In this document: piece by piece, positions 8,378 to 17,553 of the stretch
Position numbering within the stretch: the first letter of the stretch is position 1
How the letters are laid out: each line of letters opens with the position of its first letter
The notes under the pieces: generated by a model
What the model saw: only the letters and a program-made list of their open reading frames with translations
Told to the model about the DNA's origin: nothing
Database searches by the model: none
Program-made: the position numbers and the translations under genes
Assembly: GCF_022370755.2 (NCBI RefSeq)
Contig: NZ_CP092364.2
Span: forward strand, 1,612,001-1,676,000
DNA: 64,000 nt
Direction: 5' to 3'
Source of the DNA: Mycolicibacterium goodii
Lineage (GTDB): Bacteria > Actinomycetota > Actinomycetes > Mycobacteriales > Mycobacteriaceae

Positions 8378-9528
8378 TGAACAGGCGATCGGCAGGTGTG
8401 CGACTGGCCGACGTGATCGCCGTGCTGGATGCGGCGTACCCGCCGAAGTTGGCCGCGGACTGGGATTCGGTCGGGTTGGTGTGCGGTGATCCCGACGAAC
8501 CGGTGGAATCGGTGACGGTCGCGGTCGACGCCACCGCGGACGTCGTCGCGCAGGTCCCAGACCGTGGGCTGCTGCTCGCGCACCACCCGCTGCTGCTGCG
8601 GGGCGTCGACACCGTCGCGGCCGGCACCCCCAAGGGGGCCCTGATCCACCGCTTGATCCGCACCGGACGCGCCCTGTTCACCGCCCACACCAATGCCGAC
8701 TCGGCCAACCCGGGTGTCTCCGATGCACTCGCCGAGACGCTGGGATTGCGCGTCGAAGACGTGCTCTCGCCCGCGGCGGCGGGACCGGACCTGGACAAGT
8801 GGGTGGTGTTCGTCCCCGCAGCCGACGGTGACGCCGTGCGTGAGGCGCTGTTCGCGGCGGGCGCGGGCCACATCGGTGACTACTCGCACTGCAGTTGGAG
8901 CGTCGCGGGCACCGGGCAGTTCCTGCCGCACGACGGCGCGACACCCGCCATCGGCGAGGTGGGCACCGTGGAGCGGGTGAGCGAGGACCGCGTCGAGGTG
9001 ATCGCCCCGGCGCGGCTGCGGCCCGCAATCCTTGCCGCGCTGCGCGCCGCGCATCCGTACGAGGAACCCGCGTTCGACGTCCTGCCGCTGGCTCCCATCC
9101 CCGGTGACGTGGGGATCGGCCGCATCGCGTCGCTGCCCCAACCCGAGCCGTTGTCGGCGTTCGTCAAGCGTGTGCGCGCGGCGCTGCCGCCGACCTCGTG
9201 GGGGGTACGGGCCTCGGGTGACCCGGACGCCGCGGTGAGTCGCGTGGCCGTGTGCGGGGGAGCGGGCGACTCGCTGCTGGGTGCGGTCACCTCCGCCGAT
9301 GTGCAGGCGTATGTGACCGCCGACCTTCGGCACCACCCCGCCGACGAACACCGCAGGGCCTCGCACGTCGCACTGGTCGACGTGGCGCACTGGGCCAGTG
9401 AATTCCCGTGGTGCGCACAGGCTGCGGGTGTGTTGCGTGAGCATTTTTCGGACGCATTGCCGGTACGGGTCTGTGCGGTCCGCACCGATCCATGGAATGT
9501 CGAGAGTCTGGATGAAGATGAAAGCTGA
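8377..9528 (+). CDS. Nif3-like dinuclear metal-centre protein
   Basis: 383 residues. Nif3/YbgI family (also called GTP cyclohydrolase 1 type 2 homologue). Metal-binding signatures are [11 protein letters not shown] (about residues 69-80), the HTNAD motif after it, and the C-terminal [13 protein letters not shown] with a late HWASEF. A central insertion of about 100 residues (PII-like in structures of larger members) is present, as in most actinobacterial members. Biochemical role unsettled. A strong GGAGGT ribosome site (8365-8370) and the TGATG junction with the preceding gene show coupling. Confidence 0.88.
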   Translation: MNRRSAGVRLADVIAVLDAAYPPKLAADWDSVGLVCGDPDEPVESVTVAVDATADVVAQVPDRGLLLAHHPLLLRGVDTVAAGTPKGALIHRLIRTGRALFTAHTNADSANPGVSDALAETLGLRVEDVLSPAAAGPDLDKWVVFVPAADGDAVREALFAAGAGHIGDYSHCSWSVAGTGQFLPHDGATPAIGEVGTVERVSEDRVEVIAPARLRPAILAALRAAHPYEEPAFDVLPLAPIPGDVGIGRIASLPQPEPLSAFVKRVRAALPPTSWGVRASGDPDAAVSRVAVCGGAGDSLLGAVTSADVQAYVTADLRHHPADEHRRASHVALVDVAHWASEFPWCAQAAGVLREHFSDALPVRVCAVRTDPWNVESLDEDES

Positions 9529-10246
9529 AGTAAGCCAACAACGTTCGCTGCTGGCGCTGAGCGAGGTGGATGCCGAGCTCGCCCGCATCGCGCACCGCGG
9601 GAAGAACCTGGCCGAGCAGAAGCGCCTCGACGAGATCGCTGCGAAGCGCGGCGAGGTCAACGACCGGTTGGCCGCGCTGGGGATCGCGCTGGAGGATCTG
9701 GATGCGCAGGTGGCGAAATACGAGTCGGAGATCGACTCGGTACGTCAACGAGAAGACCGTGACCGTGCGCTGCTCGAAGGCGGCTCGGTGGGTGCCAAGC
9801 AGGTCACCGAGATCCAACACGAGCTCGAGACCCTGCAGCGACGCCAGGCGAGCCTGGAGGAGCAGCTGCTGGAGGTGATGGAACGCCGCGAGGAACTGGT
9901 GGGGCAGCAGTCCGAGGAACTGCGCCGCGTGGACGAACTGCAGACCGAACTGTCAGAGGCGCAGCAGGCCAGGGACGCGGCGCTGGTGGAGTTGGATCAG
10001 GCGCGTCACCAGTGCACAACGCGTCGTGACGCGCTGGTGAACGCGATCGACGGTCCGCTCGTCGAGCTCTATGAGAAACAGCGCGCCCGTGGCGGTGCGG
10101 GCGCGGGTCCGCTGCAGGGCCGGCGTTGCGGTGCGTGCCGCATCGAGATCGACCGCGGCGAGATCGCGCGCATCAGCGCGGCGGCCGACGACGACGTGGT
10201 GCGGTGCCCCGAGTGCGGCGCGATCCTCTTGCGGGTCAAACAGTGA
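9518..10246 (+). CDS. Coiled-coil protein with C-terminal zinc ribbon (C4-type)
   Basis: 242 residues. Residues about 10-185 are long heptad-rich helices (an extended antiparallel coiled coil), followed by a C4 zinc ribbon with CGACRIEI and CPECGAILL. Orthologous to the tuberculosis protein before the RNase H fusion gene (Rv2229c position). Function unknown; related ribbon-coil proteins bind nucleic acid or the ribosome. Two in-frame ATGs lie at 9512 and 9518; the family begins MKA, so 9518 is chosen. The start lies inside the end of the Nif3 gene. Confidence 0.82.
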   Translation: MKAEVSQQRSLLALSEVDAELARIAHRGKNLAEQKRLDEIAAKRGEVNDRLAALGIALEDLDAQVAKYESEIDSVRQREDRDRALLEGGSVGAKQVTEIQHELETLQRRQASLEEQLLEVMERREELVGQQSEELRRVDELQTELSEAQQARDAALVELDQARHQCTTRRDALVNAIDGPLVELYEKQRARGGAGAGPLQGRRCGACRIEIDRGEIARISAAADDDVVRCPECGAILLRVKQ

Positions 10247-11361
10247 GGGTCCTCGTCGAGGCCGACGGCGGGTCACGCGGTAATCCGGGTCCCGCCGGGT
10301 ACGGCGCGGTGGTGTACGACGCCGACCACACCACGGTGCTCGCCGAGCGCAAAGAGGCCATCGGTCGCGCCACCAACAACGTGGCCGAATACCGGGGCCT
10401 GATCGCGGGTCTGGAGGCGGCCGCCGAGTTGAGGGCGACCGATGTCGCGGTGTCGATGGATTCCAAACTGGTCATCGAGCAGATGTCCGGACGGTGGCGC
10501 GTCAAGCATCCGGACCTCATCGAACTGCAGCGCCGCGCCGCCGCGCTCGCCGCGGACTTCGGTCACGTGAGCTACCAGTGGATTCCGCGGGAGCGCAACA
10601 GTCACGCCGACCGGTTGGCCAACGAGGCGATGGACGCGGCGGCCGGGATCGCCGTGCCCGAGAAGCGATCTGCGGTGCCGCCCCCTTCGGAGGAGCCGGA
10701 GCAGCCCGACAGACCCGTCAAGACCTCGGTGGGCTGGTCCGGGGTGACCGGGGCGCCCACGCGCCTGTTGCTCCTGCGCCACGGCCAGACCGAATTGTCG
10801 ATCGAGCGGCGGTATTCGGGCCGGGGTAATCCGGCGCTGACCGAGGAGGGCCGCAGGCAGGCCGACGCCGCGGCGCGGTACCTGGGGGAGCGCGGGGGTG
10901 TCTCGGCCGTGGTCACCTCACCGCTGCAGCGCGCATATGACACGGCCGCCGCGGCGGCCAAGGCGCTAGGCCTCGACGTCACCGTCGACGACGATCTCAT
11001 CGAGACCGATTTCGGCGAGTGGGAAGGATTGACGTTCGCCGAAGCGGCGCAACGCGATCCGGAGCTGCACAAGCGCTGGCTGCGGGACACGAGTGTCGAA
11101 CCGCCGGGTGGCGAGAGCTTCGACGCCGTCGCGCATCGTGTGCGCCGTGCGCGCGACCGCATCATCGCCGAGCACGGCGCCTCGACGGTGCTGGTGGTCT
11201 CCCATGTCACCCCGATCAAGACCGTGCTGCGGTTGGCTCTCGACGCCGGCGAGGGCATCCTCTACCGGTTGCACCTCGACCTGGCGTCGCTGTCGATCGC
11301 CGAATTCTACGGTGACGGTGGCTCGGCGGTGCGGTTGGTGAACCAGACCGCGTACCTGTAG
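10243..11361 (+). CDS. Bifunctional RNase H type I / phosphoglycerate-mutase-like phosphatase (alpha-ribazole phosphatase)
   Basis: 372 residues from GTG overlapping the previous TGA (GTGA). Residues 1-135 form an RNase HI domain with catalytic Asp8 (EADGGSRGNPG), Glu49 (NNVAEYRG), Asp73 (SMDSKL) and a final Asp in HADRLAN. A proline-rich linker (about 145-165) leads to a histidine phosphatase domain starting LLLLRHGQT (His180) with a second His in VSHVTPIK. The tuberculosis homologue (Rv2228c) is reported to degrade RNA in RNA-DNA hybrids and to have CobC-type alpha-ribazole-phosphate phosphatase activity, linking it to the B12 genes around it. It ends one base from the convergent regulator gene. 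Confidence 0.92.
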   Translation: MRVLVEADGGSRGNPGPAGYGAVVYDADHTTVLAERKEAIGRATNNVAEYRGLIAGLEAAAELRATDVAVSMDSKLVIEQMSGRWRVKHPDLIELQRRAAALAADFGHVSYQWIPRERNSHADRLANEAMDAAAGIAVPEKRSAVPPPSEEPEQPDRPVKTSVGWSGVTGAPTRLLLLRHGQTELSIERRYSGRGNPALTEEGRRQADAAARYLGERGGVSAVVTSPLQRAYDTAAAAAKALGLDVTVDDDLIETDFGEWEGLTFAEAAQRDPELHKRWLRDTSVEPPGGESFDAVAHRVRRARDRIIAEHGASTVLVVSHVTPIKTVLRLALDAGEGILYRLHLDLASLSIAEFYGDGGSAVRLVNQTAYL

Positions 11362-11362
11362 C

Positions 11363-11962
11363 TCACGAGTGCAGGTGCACCTGCTCGCCGTGCAGACCGA
11401 AGATCGTCACGGCCTCGACGGGTCCGTCGACCACGCCGAACCAATGCGGTGTCCACGTCGAGAACTCCACGGCCTCACCGGGTTCGACGGTGAAGTCCTG
11501 CTCGCCGAGGATGAGGCGGAGTTTCCCTGACAGCACGTACATCCAGTCCCGGCCCTCGTGCACCGGCAGTTCCGCCGGCGGGGTGTTGCGCTGCTCGCTG
11601 ATGCGGATCTTGTAGGCGTGCAGCCCGCCCGCAGGCCCGTGCCGTGTGAGCGGCCAGTACGTGATCTTGTCGCGGGTCTGTGCGTTGCCGCGTACGCGCG
11701 GATCCTCGGCCTCGGGTGCGCGCAGCAGGTCGTCGGTGGTGACCGACAGTGCGGAGGCCAGCCGCGGCAGATGATCTAGGGCCAGGCGGCGCTTACCGGA
11801 TTCGAGCCGGCTCAGGGTCGAGACGTCGATCTGTGCGCGGGTCGCCACCTCCTCCAGCGTGAGACCGCGTTCGGTGCGCAGCTCCCGCAGCCGGCGGCGG
11901 ACCAGGGCGTCGACGTCCTGGTGGGTGTTCTCATGCCCGCCCACCTGCTTGTTTGCCTTCAT
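11363..11962 (-). CDS. XRE-family regulator with C-terminal cupin domain
   Basis: About 199 residues. An N-terminal helix-turn-helix (about residues 18-75; LTLEEVATRAQIDVSTLSRLESGKRRL) is followed by a cupin sensor domain (about 105-195; VHEGRDWMYVLSGKLRLILGEQDFTVEPGEAVEF). Such XRE-cupin regulators usually control an adjacent metabolic or detoxification gene, here the divergent oxidoreductase/methyltransferase fusion 47 bases away. The start is uncertain: ATG 11962 is used; 11980 (in frame, MPSYFAMK) and GTG 11944 are alternatives. Inverted repeats around the start suggest autoregulation. Confidence 0.85.
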   Translation of the reverse strand: MKANKQVGGHENTHQDVDALVRRRLRELRTERGLTLEEVATRAQIDVSTLSRLESGKRRLALDHLPRLASALSVTTDDLLRAPEAEDPRVRGNAQTRDKITYWPLTRHGPAGGLHAYKIRISEQRNTPPAELPVHEGRDWMYVLSGKLRLILGEQDFTVEPGEAVEFSTWTPHWFGVVDGPVEAVTIFGLHGEQVHLHS

Positions 11963-11987
11963 GGCAAAATAGCTTGGCATTTTGTCA
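11952..11987. promoter_or_regulatory. Inverted repeats between divergent regulator and fusion gene, candidate operator
   Basis: Two overlapping dyads are visible: TTTGCC (11952-11957) with GGCAAA (11963-11968), separated by TTCAT; and TGGCAAAAT (11962-11970) with ATTTTGTCA (11979-11987), eight of nine positions complementary. They cover the regulator start and lie 23-58 bases ahead of the fusion start, where a bound regulator could control both genes. Binding is inferred. Confidence 0.45.
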
Positions 11988-12009
11988 TGGCATCGGCAAG
12001 GTGGCTGTC

Positions 12010-13572
12010 ATGGGAAACAGCACAGACAAGGAATGGGACTGCATCATCGTCGGCGGCGGCGCGGCCGGGCTCAGCGCGGCGCTGGTTCTCGGCCGGGCGC
12101 GGCGGCGCGTCCTGCTCGTCGACGCCGGCGAACAGAGCAATCTGTCCGCACACGGCATCGGTGGTCTGCTCGGCAGCGACGGCCGCCGACCCGCCGACCT
12201 GTACTCGGCCGGGCACACCGAACTCTCCGCGTACCCGACCGTCGAGGTGCGTCGGGGCGAAGTCATCGCGGGCAAACGCGGATTCGCCCTCGACCTCTCC
12301 GACGGCAGCCACGAGCACGCCAGGACCGTGCTGCTCGCCGCCGGGATGCACTACCTGCCACCGAACATCCCCGGGCTCGGGGAACTGTGGGGCCGTTCGG
12401 TTTTCCACTGCCCGTTCTGCCACGGCTGGGAGGTGCGGGACGCCGCGCTGGCCGTCGTCGCACGCGGTGACCGCGCCGTGCACTCGGCGCTGCTGCTGCG
12501 CGCCTGGACCGACGACATCGTGGTGCTCACCAACGGACCCGACGGCCTCGACAACACCCAGACCGAAAAGCTCGCAGCCGCAGGCATTTCGGTGAACGCC
12601 ACGCCGATCGCGCGGTTTGTCGCGCAGGACGCCGAACTGGCCGCCGTCGAATTCGCCGATGGCACCAGCCTGGCCCGGCGCGGCGCCCTGGTCGCCACCA
12701 CGTTGCACCAGCGTTCCCCGCTGGCCGCCCAACTCGGTGCGATCGGGGCACCCACACCGCTGTCCAGCGACGCCGTCGTCGTCGACGCGCTCGGACGCAC
12801 CACGGTGCCGGGCCTGTTCGCCGCGGGGGACCTCACCGGCAACATGCCCCAGGTGGCCACCGCGGTCGCGGCGGGCAGCCAGACCGCGGCCGCCGTCGTG
12901 CAACACCTGCTCTCCGAGGACGTCGGCCTGCCCACACCGCCATGGCCCACCGAAGGCCTCTCGCCGGCCGAGTACTGGGAACGGCACTACGGCGAGCGGG
13001 ACCAGATCTGGAGCGGGCGGGTCAACCCGCAGCTGGAGAAGATCGCCGCCGGCCTTCCCGTCGGGCACGCATTGGATCTCGGCTGCGGAGAAGGCGGAGA
13101 CGCGGTCTGGCTGGCCGAACAGGGCTGGGAGGTGACCGCCGTCGACATCTCCGACACCGCGCTGTCACGCGCCGCCGCCGAGGCCGAACGGCGTGGCGTC
13201 GCCGACCGCATCACCTTCGAACGCCACGATCTGTCCGAGACCTTCCCGAACGGCGAGTTCGACCTGGTCTCCGCACAATTCCTGCACTCGACGGTGCGCC
13301 TGGAGCGGCCGCGGATCCTGTCCACCGCCGCGCGGGCGATCCGGCCCGGCGGGCACCTGGTGATCGTCGACCACGGCAAGATGCCGCCGAACGCGACACG
13401 GGTACCGCACGACCATCCCTTCCCGAGCGCCGAGGAAGTGCTGGCCGGACTCGACCTGCCTGCCTCCGACTGGGAACGGGTCCGCGTCGAGGCCGTGCAC
13501 CGCGAGGCGACCGGCCCGGACGGGCAGCCCATGCCGATGGTCGACAACGTGATGGTGCTGCGCCGCCGGTGA
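12010..13572 (+). CDS. Fusion of thioredoxin-reductase-like FAD/NAD(P) oxidoreductase and SAM-dependent methyltransferase
   Basis: 520 residues. Residues about 8-305 form a thioredoxin-reductase-like flavoprotein: FAD motif IIVGGGAAGLSAALVLGRARR, redox CPFC pair (Cys134, Cys137, in HCPFCHGWE), and the FAD-binding GLFAAGDLTG near the end. Residues about 320-520 are a class I methyltransferase: motif I ALDLGCGEGGDAVWLA (about 353-368), acidic VDISD for the ribose, and a conserved IRPGGHLVIVDHG. The second half resembles TehB/UbiE-type enzymes that methylate small thiols, metalloids or halides. Substrate unknown. AAGG about ten bases upstream supports this ATG. Divergent from an XRE-cupin regulator. 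Confidence 0.88.
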   Translation: MGNSTDKEWDCIIVGGGAAGLSAALVLGRARRRVLLVDAGEQSNLSAHGIGGLLGSDGRRPADLYSAGHTELSAYPTVEVRRGEVIAGKRGFALDLSDGSHEHARTVLLAAGMHYLPPNIPGLGELWGRSVFHCPFCHGWEVRDAALAVVARGDRAVHSALLLRAWTDDIVVLTNGPDGLDNTQTEKLAAAGISVNATPIARFVAQDAELAAVEFADGTSLARRGALVATTLHQRSPLAAQLGAIGAPTPLSSDAVVVDALGRTTVPGLFAAGDLTGNMPQVATAVAAGSQTAAAVVQHLLSEDVGLPTPPWPTEGLSPAEYWERHYGERDQIWSGRVNPQLEKIAAGLPVGHALDLGCGEGGDAVWLAEQGWEVTAVDISDTALSRAAAEAERRGVADRITFERHDLSETFPNGEFDLVSAQFLHSTVRLERPRILSTAARAIRPGGHLVIVDHGKMPPNATRVPHDHPFPSAEEVLAGLDLPASDWERVRVEAVHREATGPDGQPMPMVDNVMVLRRR

Positions 13573-13616
13573 TGGCGAATATCGGTGCGGTTGCACCCGC
13601 AACGAGGATTTGAGGG

Positions 13617-13622
13617 TACGGT
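13617..13622 (+). promoter_or_regulatory. -10 element of the rnpB promoter
   Basis: TACGGT, with TTGCAC at 13591-13596 as a possible -35 (20-base spacer). Seven bases after the -10 comes 13630, exactly the first base of the P1 helix of RNase P RNA. Confidence 0.6.
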
Positions 13623-13629
13623 GATCTGC

Positions 13630-14025
<396 letters not shown>

Positions 14026-14029
14026 CCAC

Positions 14030-15550
14030 CTAGCGGGCCTTCCGCACCGCTTTCTGCAGCTTCTTCAGAACACTCTGCAGTTGCGTGCGGACGTGCCCGG
14101 CCAGTTCGTCCTCCCGCTGGTACAGCAGGCCGTAGGTGAACGTGTCCTCACCCGCGGCGTGCGCGGCCTGCGCCTGTTCGCTCAGGTGTTCCATGCTGAC
14201 CACGGCGTCCTGGTGGTCACCGAGCAGCGACTGCACGGCCTTGGCGCGCTTGGCGACGCGGTTCTCACCGGCCGCGCTCGCGGTATAGCGAAGCCGCTTG
14301 GCGCGCTTGCGGATCCGGTGCAGCGCGTGGTTGCGGGCATCCACGCCGGTCTCAGGGGCGTCGGTGTCGACCGCCTTGGCCTTCTTGACGGCCTTGCGCA
14401 CCCGCTGGTACGCCGCGCCCACGGCGCCGGCCGGATCGCCGGTATCGGTCTGCGGCGTGGACGCGACGAGCCCCTCCAGCGCGTCGAGCAAACGGAAATA
14501 CCGTTGCGAGCGCATCGCGTGGTGGGCCCGGCGCAGACCCGAGTCGTAGCGTCGCCGCGCGCCACCCACCAGGCGCTCGCGGACCGGCCCGCGCACGAGT
14601 GTGTCGGGCAGATCGTCGAGGGCGCGCTCGTAGCGTTCGGCGAGCACCTCGGCGTCGCGCGCGACGCCCAGCACGGTGCCCAACTCGCGCAGCTCGTCGA
14701 GGATGCCGTCAAGGTCGCCGAAGGAGTCGCCGGACTCTTGCAGCAGGCTGCGGATCTTGCGCGTCGTCACCCGCATCTGGTGTACGGCGTCATCGGCGTC
14801 GGCGCGCACCGCCCGGTCCCACTCCAGCAGCTCCGCGACGTGCTCGGCGATCGCGCGGTGCAGCGCGTCGGTGGGTTCGGAGGTCTCGGTCTCCGGCAGG
14901 GGAGCGCTCGCCAGGGCGCGGGCGAGCTTCGAGCCGTGCCCGGCCGGCCGGGCACCTGCGTCGAGCAGCCGGTTGGTGAGCCGGTCCAGCAGATCCGAGG
15001 CGGTGTCGGGGTCACGGCCGGCTGCCAGTTCCAGCTCCCACTCGCGCCACTGCTGCGCATGCTCCTCGTGGCCGACGGCCGCCGCCGTGACGTGGTCGTC
15101 GCAGAACTCGGCCAGCATGGCGCCGTCCTGCGCGTAGAGCACGCTGACGGCCCGGTGCGTGGAGACTCGGGCGACGGGCTGCAGCGCCTTGTCGCGCACG
15201 ATCCCGAGCACGATCTCGCGCAGGTCCTCGGGGACCTTCACGGCGTCGTCTGCGTCGTCTGTGTCGCTCAGAGGCGCGCGCACCTCGGTGCGCGCATCGG
15301 CCCCCGCGGGCAGCTTCAGGTGCCATCCGGCGTCGGTCCCGCCGGTGCGGCGCCGCAGCGTGATGCGACGCGCGGCAAGATCGCGCGTCGGTGTGTCGAA
15401 ATAAACAGCGTCGAGATCCTGTGACGGAATCCGCTCGACCCGGGCGACGGCCGACAATCCCTCGAACGAGGGCGACACTGTGTCCGGGGTCACCTCGAAC
15501 TTTCGCTCAACCTCGGTGTACCTGGCAGTTTTCGGCGTAGGGGGAACCAT
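14030..15550 (-). CDS. CYTH-CHAD domain protein
   Basis: 506 residues. Residues about 10-205 form a CYTH triphosphate-tunnel domain, with the signature ExExK at Glu13, Glu15 and Lys17 (TEVERKFEV). Residues about 222-500 form a CHAD helical domain rich in conserved His/Arg/Lys (VHQMRVTTRKIRS and ALHRIRKRAKRLRYT), which binds polyphosphate in studied members. This suggests a polyphosphate-associated triphosphatase; substrate uncertain. The ATG at 15550 has GAAGG five bases upstream; a GTG six bases earlier is possible. It ends five bases after the RNase P RNA on the opposite strand. Confidence 0.9.
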   Translation of the reverse strand: MVPPTPKTARYTEVERKFEVTPDTVSPSFEGLSAVARVERIPSQDLDAVYFDTPTRDLAARRITLRRRTGGTDAGWHLKLPAGADARTEVRAPLSDTDDADDAVKVPEDLREIVLGIVRDKALQPVARVSTHRAVSVLYAQDGAMLAEFCDDHVTAAAVGHEEHAQQWREWELELAAGRDPDTASDLLDRLTNRLLDAGARPAGHGSKLARALASAPLPETETSEPTDALHRAIAEHVAELLEWDRAVRADADDAVHQMRVTTRKIRSLLQESGDSFGDLDGILDELRELGTVLGVARDAEVLAERYERALDDLPDTLVRGPVRERLVGGARRRYDSGLRRAHHAMRSQRYFRLLDALEGLVASTPQTDTGDPAGAVGAAYQRVRKAVKKAKAVDTDAPETGVDARNHALHRIRKRAKRLRYTASAAGENRVAKRAKAVQSLLGDHQDAVVSMEHLSEQAQAAHAAGEDTFTYGLLYQREDELAGHVRTQLQSVLKKLQKAVRKAR

Positions 15551-15700
15551 CTTCACCTTCGTCGGGCACCGGCAACGGAACGTCGATCGGCCTCAGCGTG
15601 CCACATTTCCGGCTTCGCCCCGCGCGATCGACGGGTCACGGGCAGATAAAGACTTTCCGCCGCGCACCCCCGCTTTGCACTAGAGTCTGAGGAAATCTCT

Positions 15701-15706
15701 TAGAGT
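15701..15706 (+). promoter_or_regulatory. -10 element of a leaderless promoter for the acyl-AMP ligase gene
   Basis: TAGAGT six bases before the ATG at 15713. A second TAGAGT lies 20 bases upstream (15681-15686), and TTGCAC at 15675-15680 could serve as a distant -35. Confidence 0.45.
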
Positions 15707-15712
15707 TGCAGC

Positions 15713-17539
15713 ATGGGTTCTGAAGTCATGGGGGCGCGTGACGCTTCGGTACGCATGAAGATCGAGGATTATCTCGATGCGGACGGCAACATCGCCATCC
15801 CCGACGGGGTGACGTTGACGTCGTACTTCGACCGAAACGTCGCCGAGCTCGCCGATACGCCGGCCTATCGGTATCTCGACTTCGAGCACGACGGCAGGGT
15901 CGTCGAGCTCACCTGGAAGGAGCTGGACACCCGCGTTCGCGCCGTCGGCGCGCGGCTGCAGCAGGTGACCAAGCCCGGCGACCGCGTCGCGATCCTGTGC
16001 CCGCAGGGCGTGGACTACGTGGTGTCGTTCTTCGCCGCCATCCAGGCAGGCGCCATTGCCGTCCCCCTCTTCTCCCCGGAACTGCCCGGCCACGCCGAGC
16101 GCCTCGAAGCCGTCCTCGGCGACGCGACCCCGTCGGTCGTGCTCACCACGACCGAGGCCGCCGAGGCCGTCGGCTCCTTCGTCCGCAAGCTGCCCCACGC
16201 CGGCCGGCCCCGCATGATCGCCGTCGACGCCGTCCCCGCCGCCGTCGGAGCCACCTTCGTGCCCGCACAGCTGCACACCGATGGCATCGCCTACCTGCAG
16301 TACACCTCCGGCTCCACCAGGACCCCGGCCGGCGTCGAGATCACCCACCGCGGTGTCTGTACCAACGTGCTGCAGATGATCATCTCGGTCGGACTCGACT
16401 GGAACATCCGCAGCGTCAGCTGGCTGCCCCTGTTCCACGACATGGGCCTGCTCATGATCATGTTCCCGGCGCTGTGCGGTGGCCACATCACGCTGATGTC
16501 CCCGGTGTCGTTCGTGCGCCGCCCGTACCGCTGGATCAAGGAGCTCGGCGCCTCCGACGTGCCGACCTTCGCCGCCGCCCCCAACTTCGCCTACGAGCTC
16601 GCCGCGCACCGCGGCCTGCCGCCCGCCGGCGAGGAGCTCGACCTGAGCAACATCGCGGGCCTGATCAACGGCTCCGAACCGGTGAGCATGGCATCGATCG
16701 ACGTGTTCAACGCCGCCTTCGCGCCCTACGGGCTGCCGCCGACCGCGGTCAAGCCGTCCTACGGCATGGCCGAGGCGACGCTGTTCGTCTCGACCATCGG
16801 CCCCGAGGCACATCCCAGCGCGGTGTTCCTCGACCGCGAGGAACTCGGCGCCGGACGTGCCGTCGAGGTGCCTGAGGACGATCCTCGCGCCATCGCGCAG
16901 GTCTCCTGCGGGAAGATCGCGCGCAGCCAGTGGGCCGTGATCGTCGACCCCAACAGCGACACGGGCGCAGAACTGCCCGACGGGCGCGTCGGCGAGATCT
17001 GGCTCCACGGCGACAACGTCGGCCAGGGCTACTGGGGCCGCCCGCACGAGACCGAGGTGTCGTTCCACAACAAGCTGCAGTCGCGCCTGGCGCACGGCAG
17101 CCACGCCGCAGGTGCCCCCGAGGGCGCCGCGTGGTTCCGCACCGGCGATCTGGGCATGTACCTCGACGGCCAGCTGTACATCACCGGCCGCATCAAGGAC
17201 ATGGTCATCGTCGACGGCCGCAACCACTACCCGCAGGACCTGGAGGCCACCGTGGCCGAGGCGTCGCGGTCGGTGCGCGCCGGCTACGTCGCGGCGTTCT
17301 CGGTGCCGTCGGAGCACGGCGAACGCCTGGTGATCGTCGCCGAACGCGCCCCCGGCGCAGGCCGTGCCGACCCGGCACCGATCGTCGAGGCCATCAGGGC
17401 GGCCATCTCGCGGCGCCACGCCGTTGCCGTGCACGACATCAAACTCGTCGCGGCAGGGTCGATTCCGCGCACCACGAGCGGCAAGCTGGCGCGCCGCGCG
17501 TGCCAGGCCCAGTACCTGGCCGAGCAGCAGGCGTCCTGA
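15713..17539 (+). CDS. Fatty-acyl-AMP ligase (FadD family, FAAL type)
   Basis: 608 residues. ANL-superfamily adenylating enzyme. The P-loop-like A3 motif is YTSGSTRTPAGVEITHRG, the form typical of FAALs; A5 is SYGMAEATL, A7 is WFRTGDLG, and the hinge/A8 is ITGRIKDMVIVDGRNHYPQDLE. The C-terminal lysine is in PRTTSGKLARRACQ. FAALs activate fatty acids as acyl-AMPs, usually for transfer to a polyketide synthase or carrier protein rather than to CoA. No polyketide synthase is adjacent; instead a TetR regulator starts 14 bases after its end and an enoyl-CoA hydratase follows, so the acceptor is unknown. The 15713 start is supported by a leaderless -10. Confidence 0.88.
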   Translation: MGSEVMGARDASVRMKIEDYLDADGNIAIPDGVTLTSYFDRNVAELADTPAYRYLDFEHDGRVVELTWKELDTRVRAVGARLQQVTKPGDRVAILCPQGVDYVVSFFAAIQAGAIAVPLFSPELPGHAERLEAVLGDATPSVVLTTTEAAEAVGSFVRKLPHAGRPRMIAVDAVPAAVGATFVPAQLHTDGIAYLQYTSGSTRTPAGVEITHRGVCTNVLQMIISVGLDWNIRSVSWLPLFHDMGLLMIMFPALCGGHITLMSPVSFVRRPYRWIKELGASDVPTFAAAPNFAYELAAHRGLPPAGEELDLSNIAGLINGSEPVSMASIDVFNAAFAPYGLPPTAVKPSYGMAEATLFVSTIGPEAHPSAVFLDREELGAGRAVEVPEDDPRAIAQVSCGKIARSQWAVIVDPNSDTGAELPDGRVGEIWLHGDNVGQGYWGRPHETEVSFHNKLQSRLAHGSHAAGAPEGAAWFRTGDLGMYLDGQLYITGRIKDMVIVDGRNHYPQDLEATVAEASRSVRAGYVAAFSVPSEHGERLVIVAERAPGAGRADPAPIVEAIRAAISRRHAVAVHDIKLVAAGSIPRTTSGKLARRACQAQYLAEQQAS

Positions 17540-17553
17540 CCGGCACACCGGGC

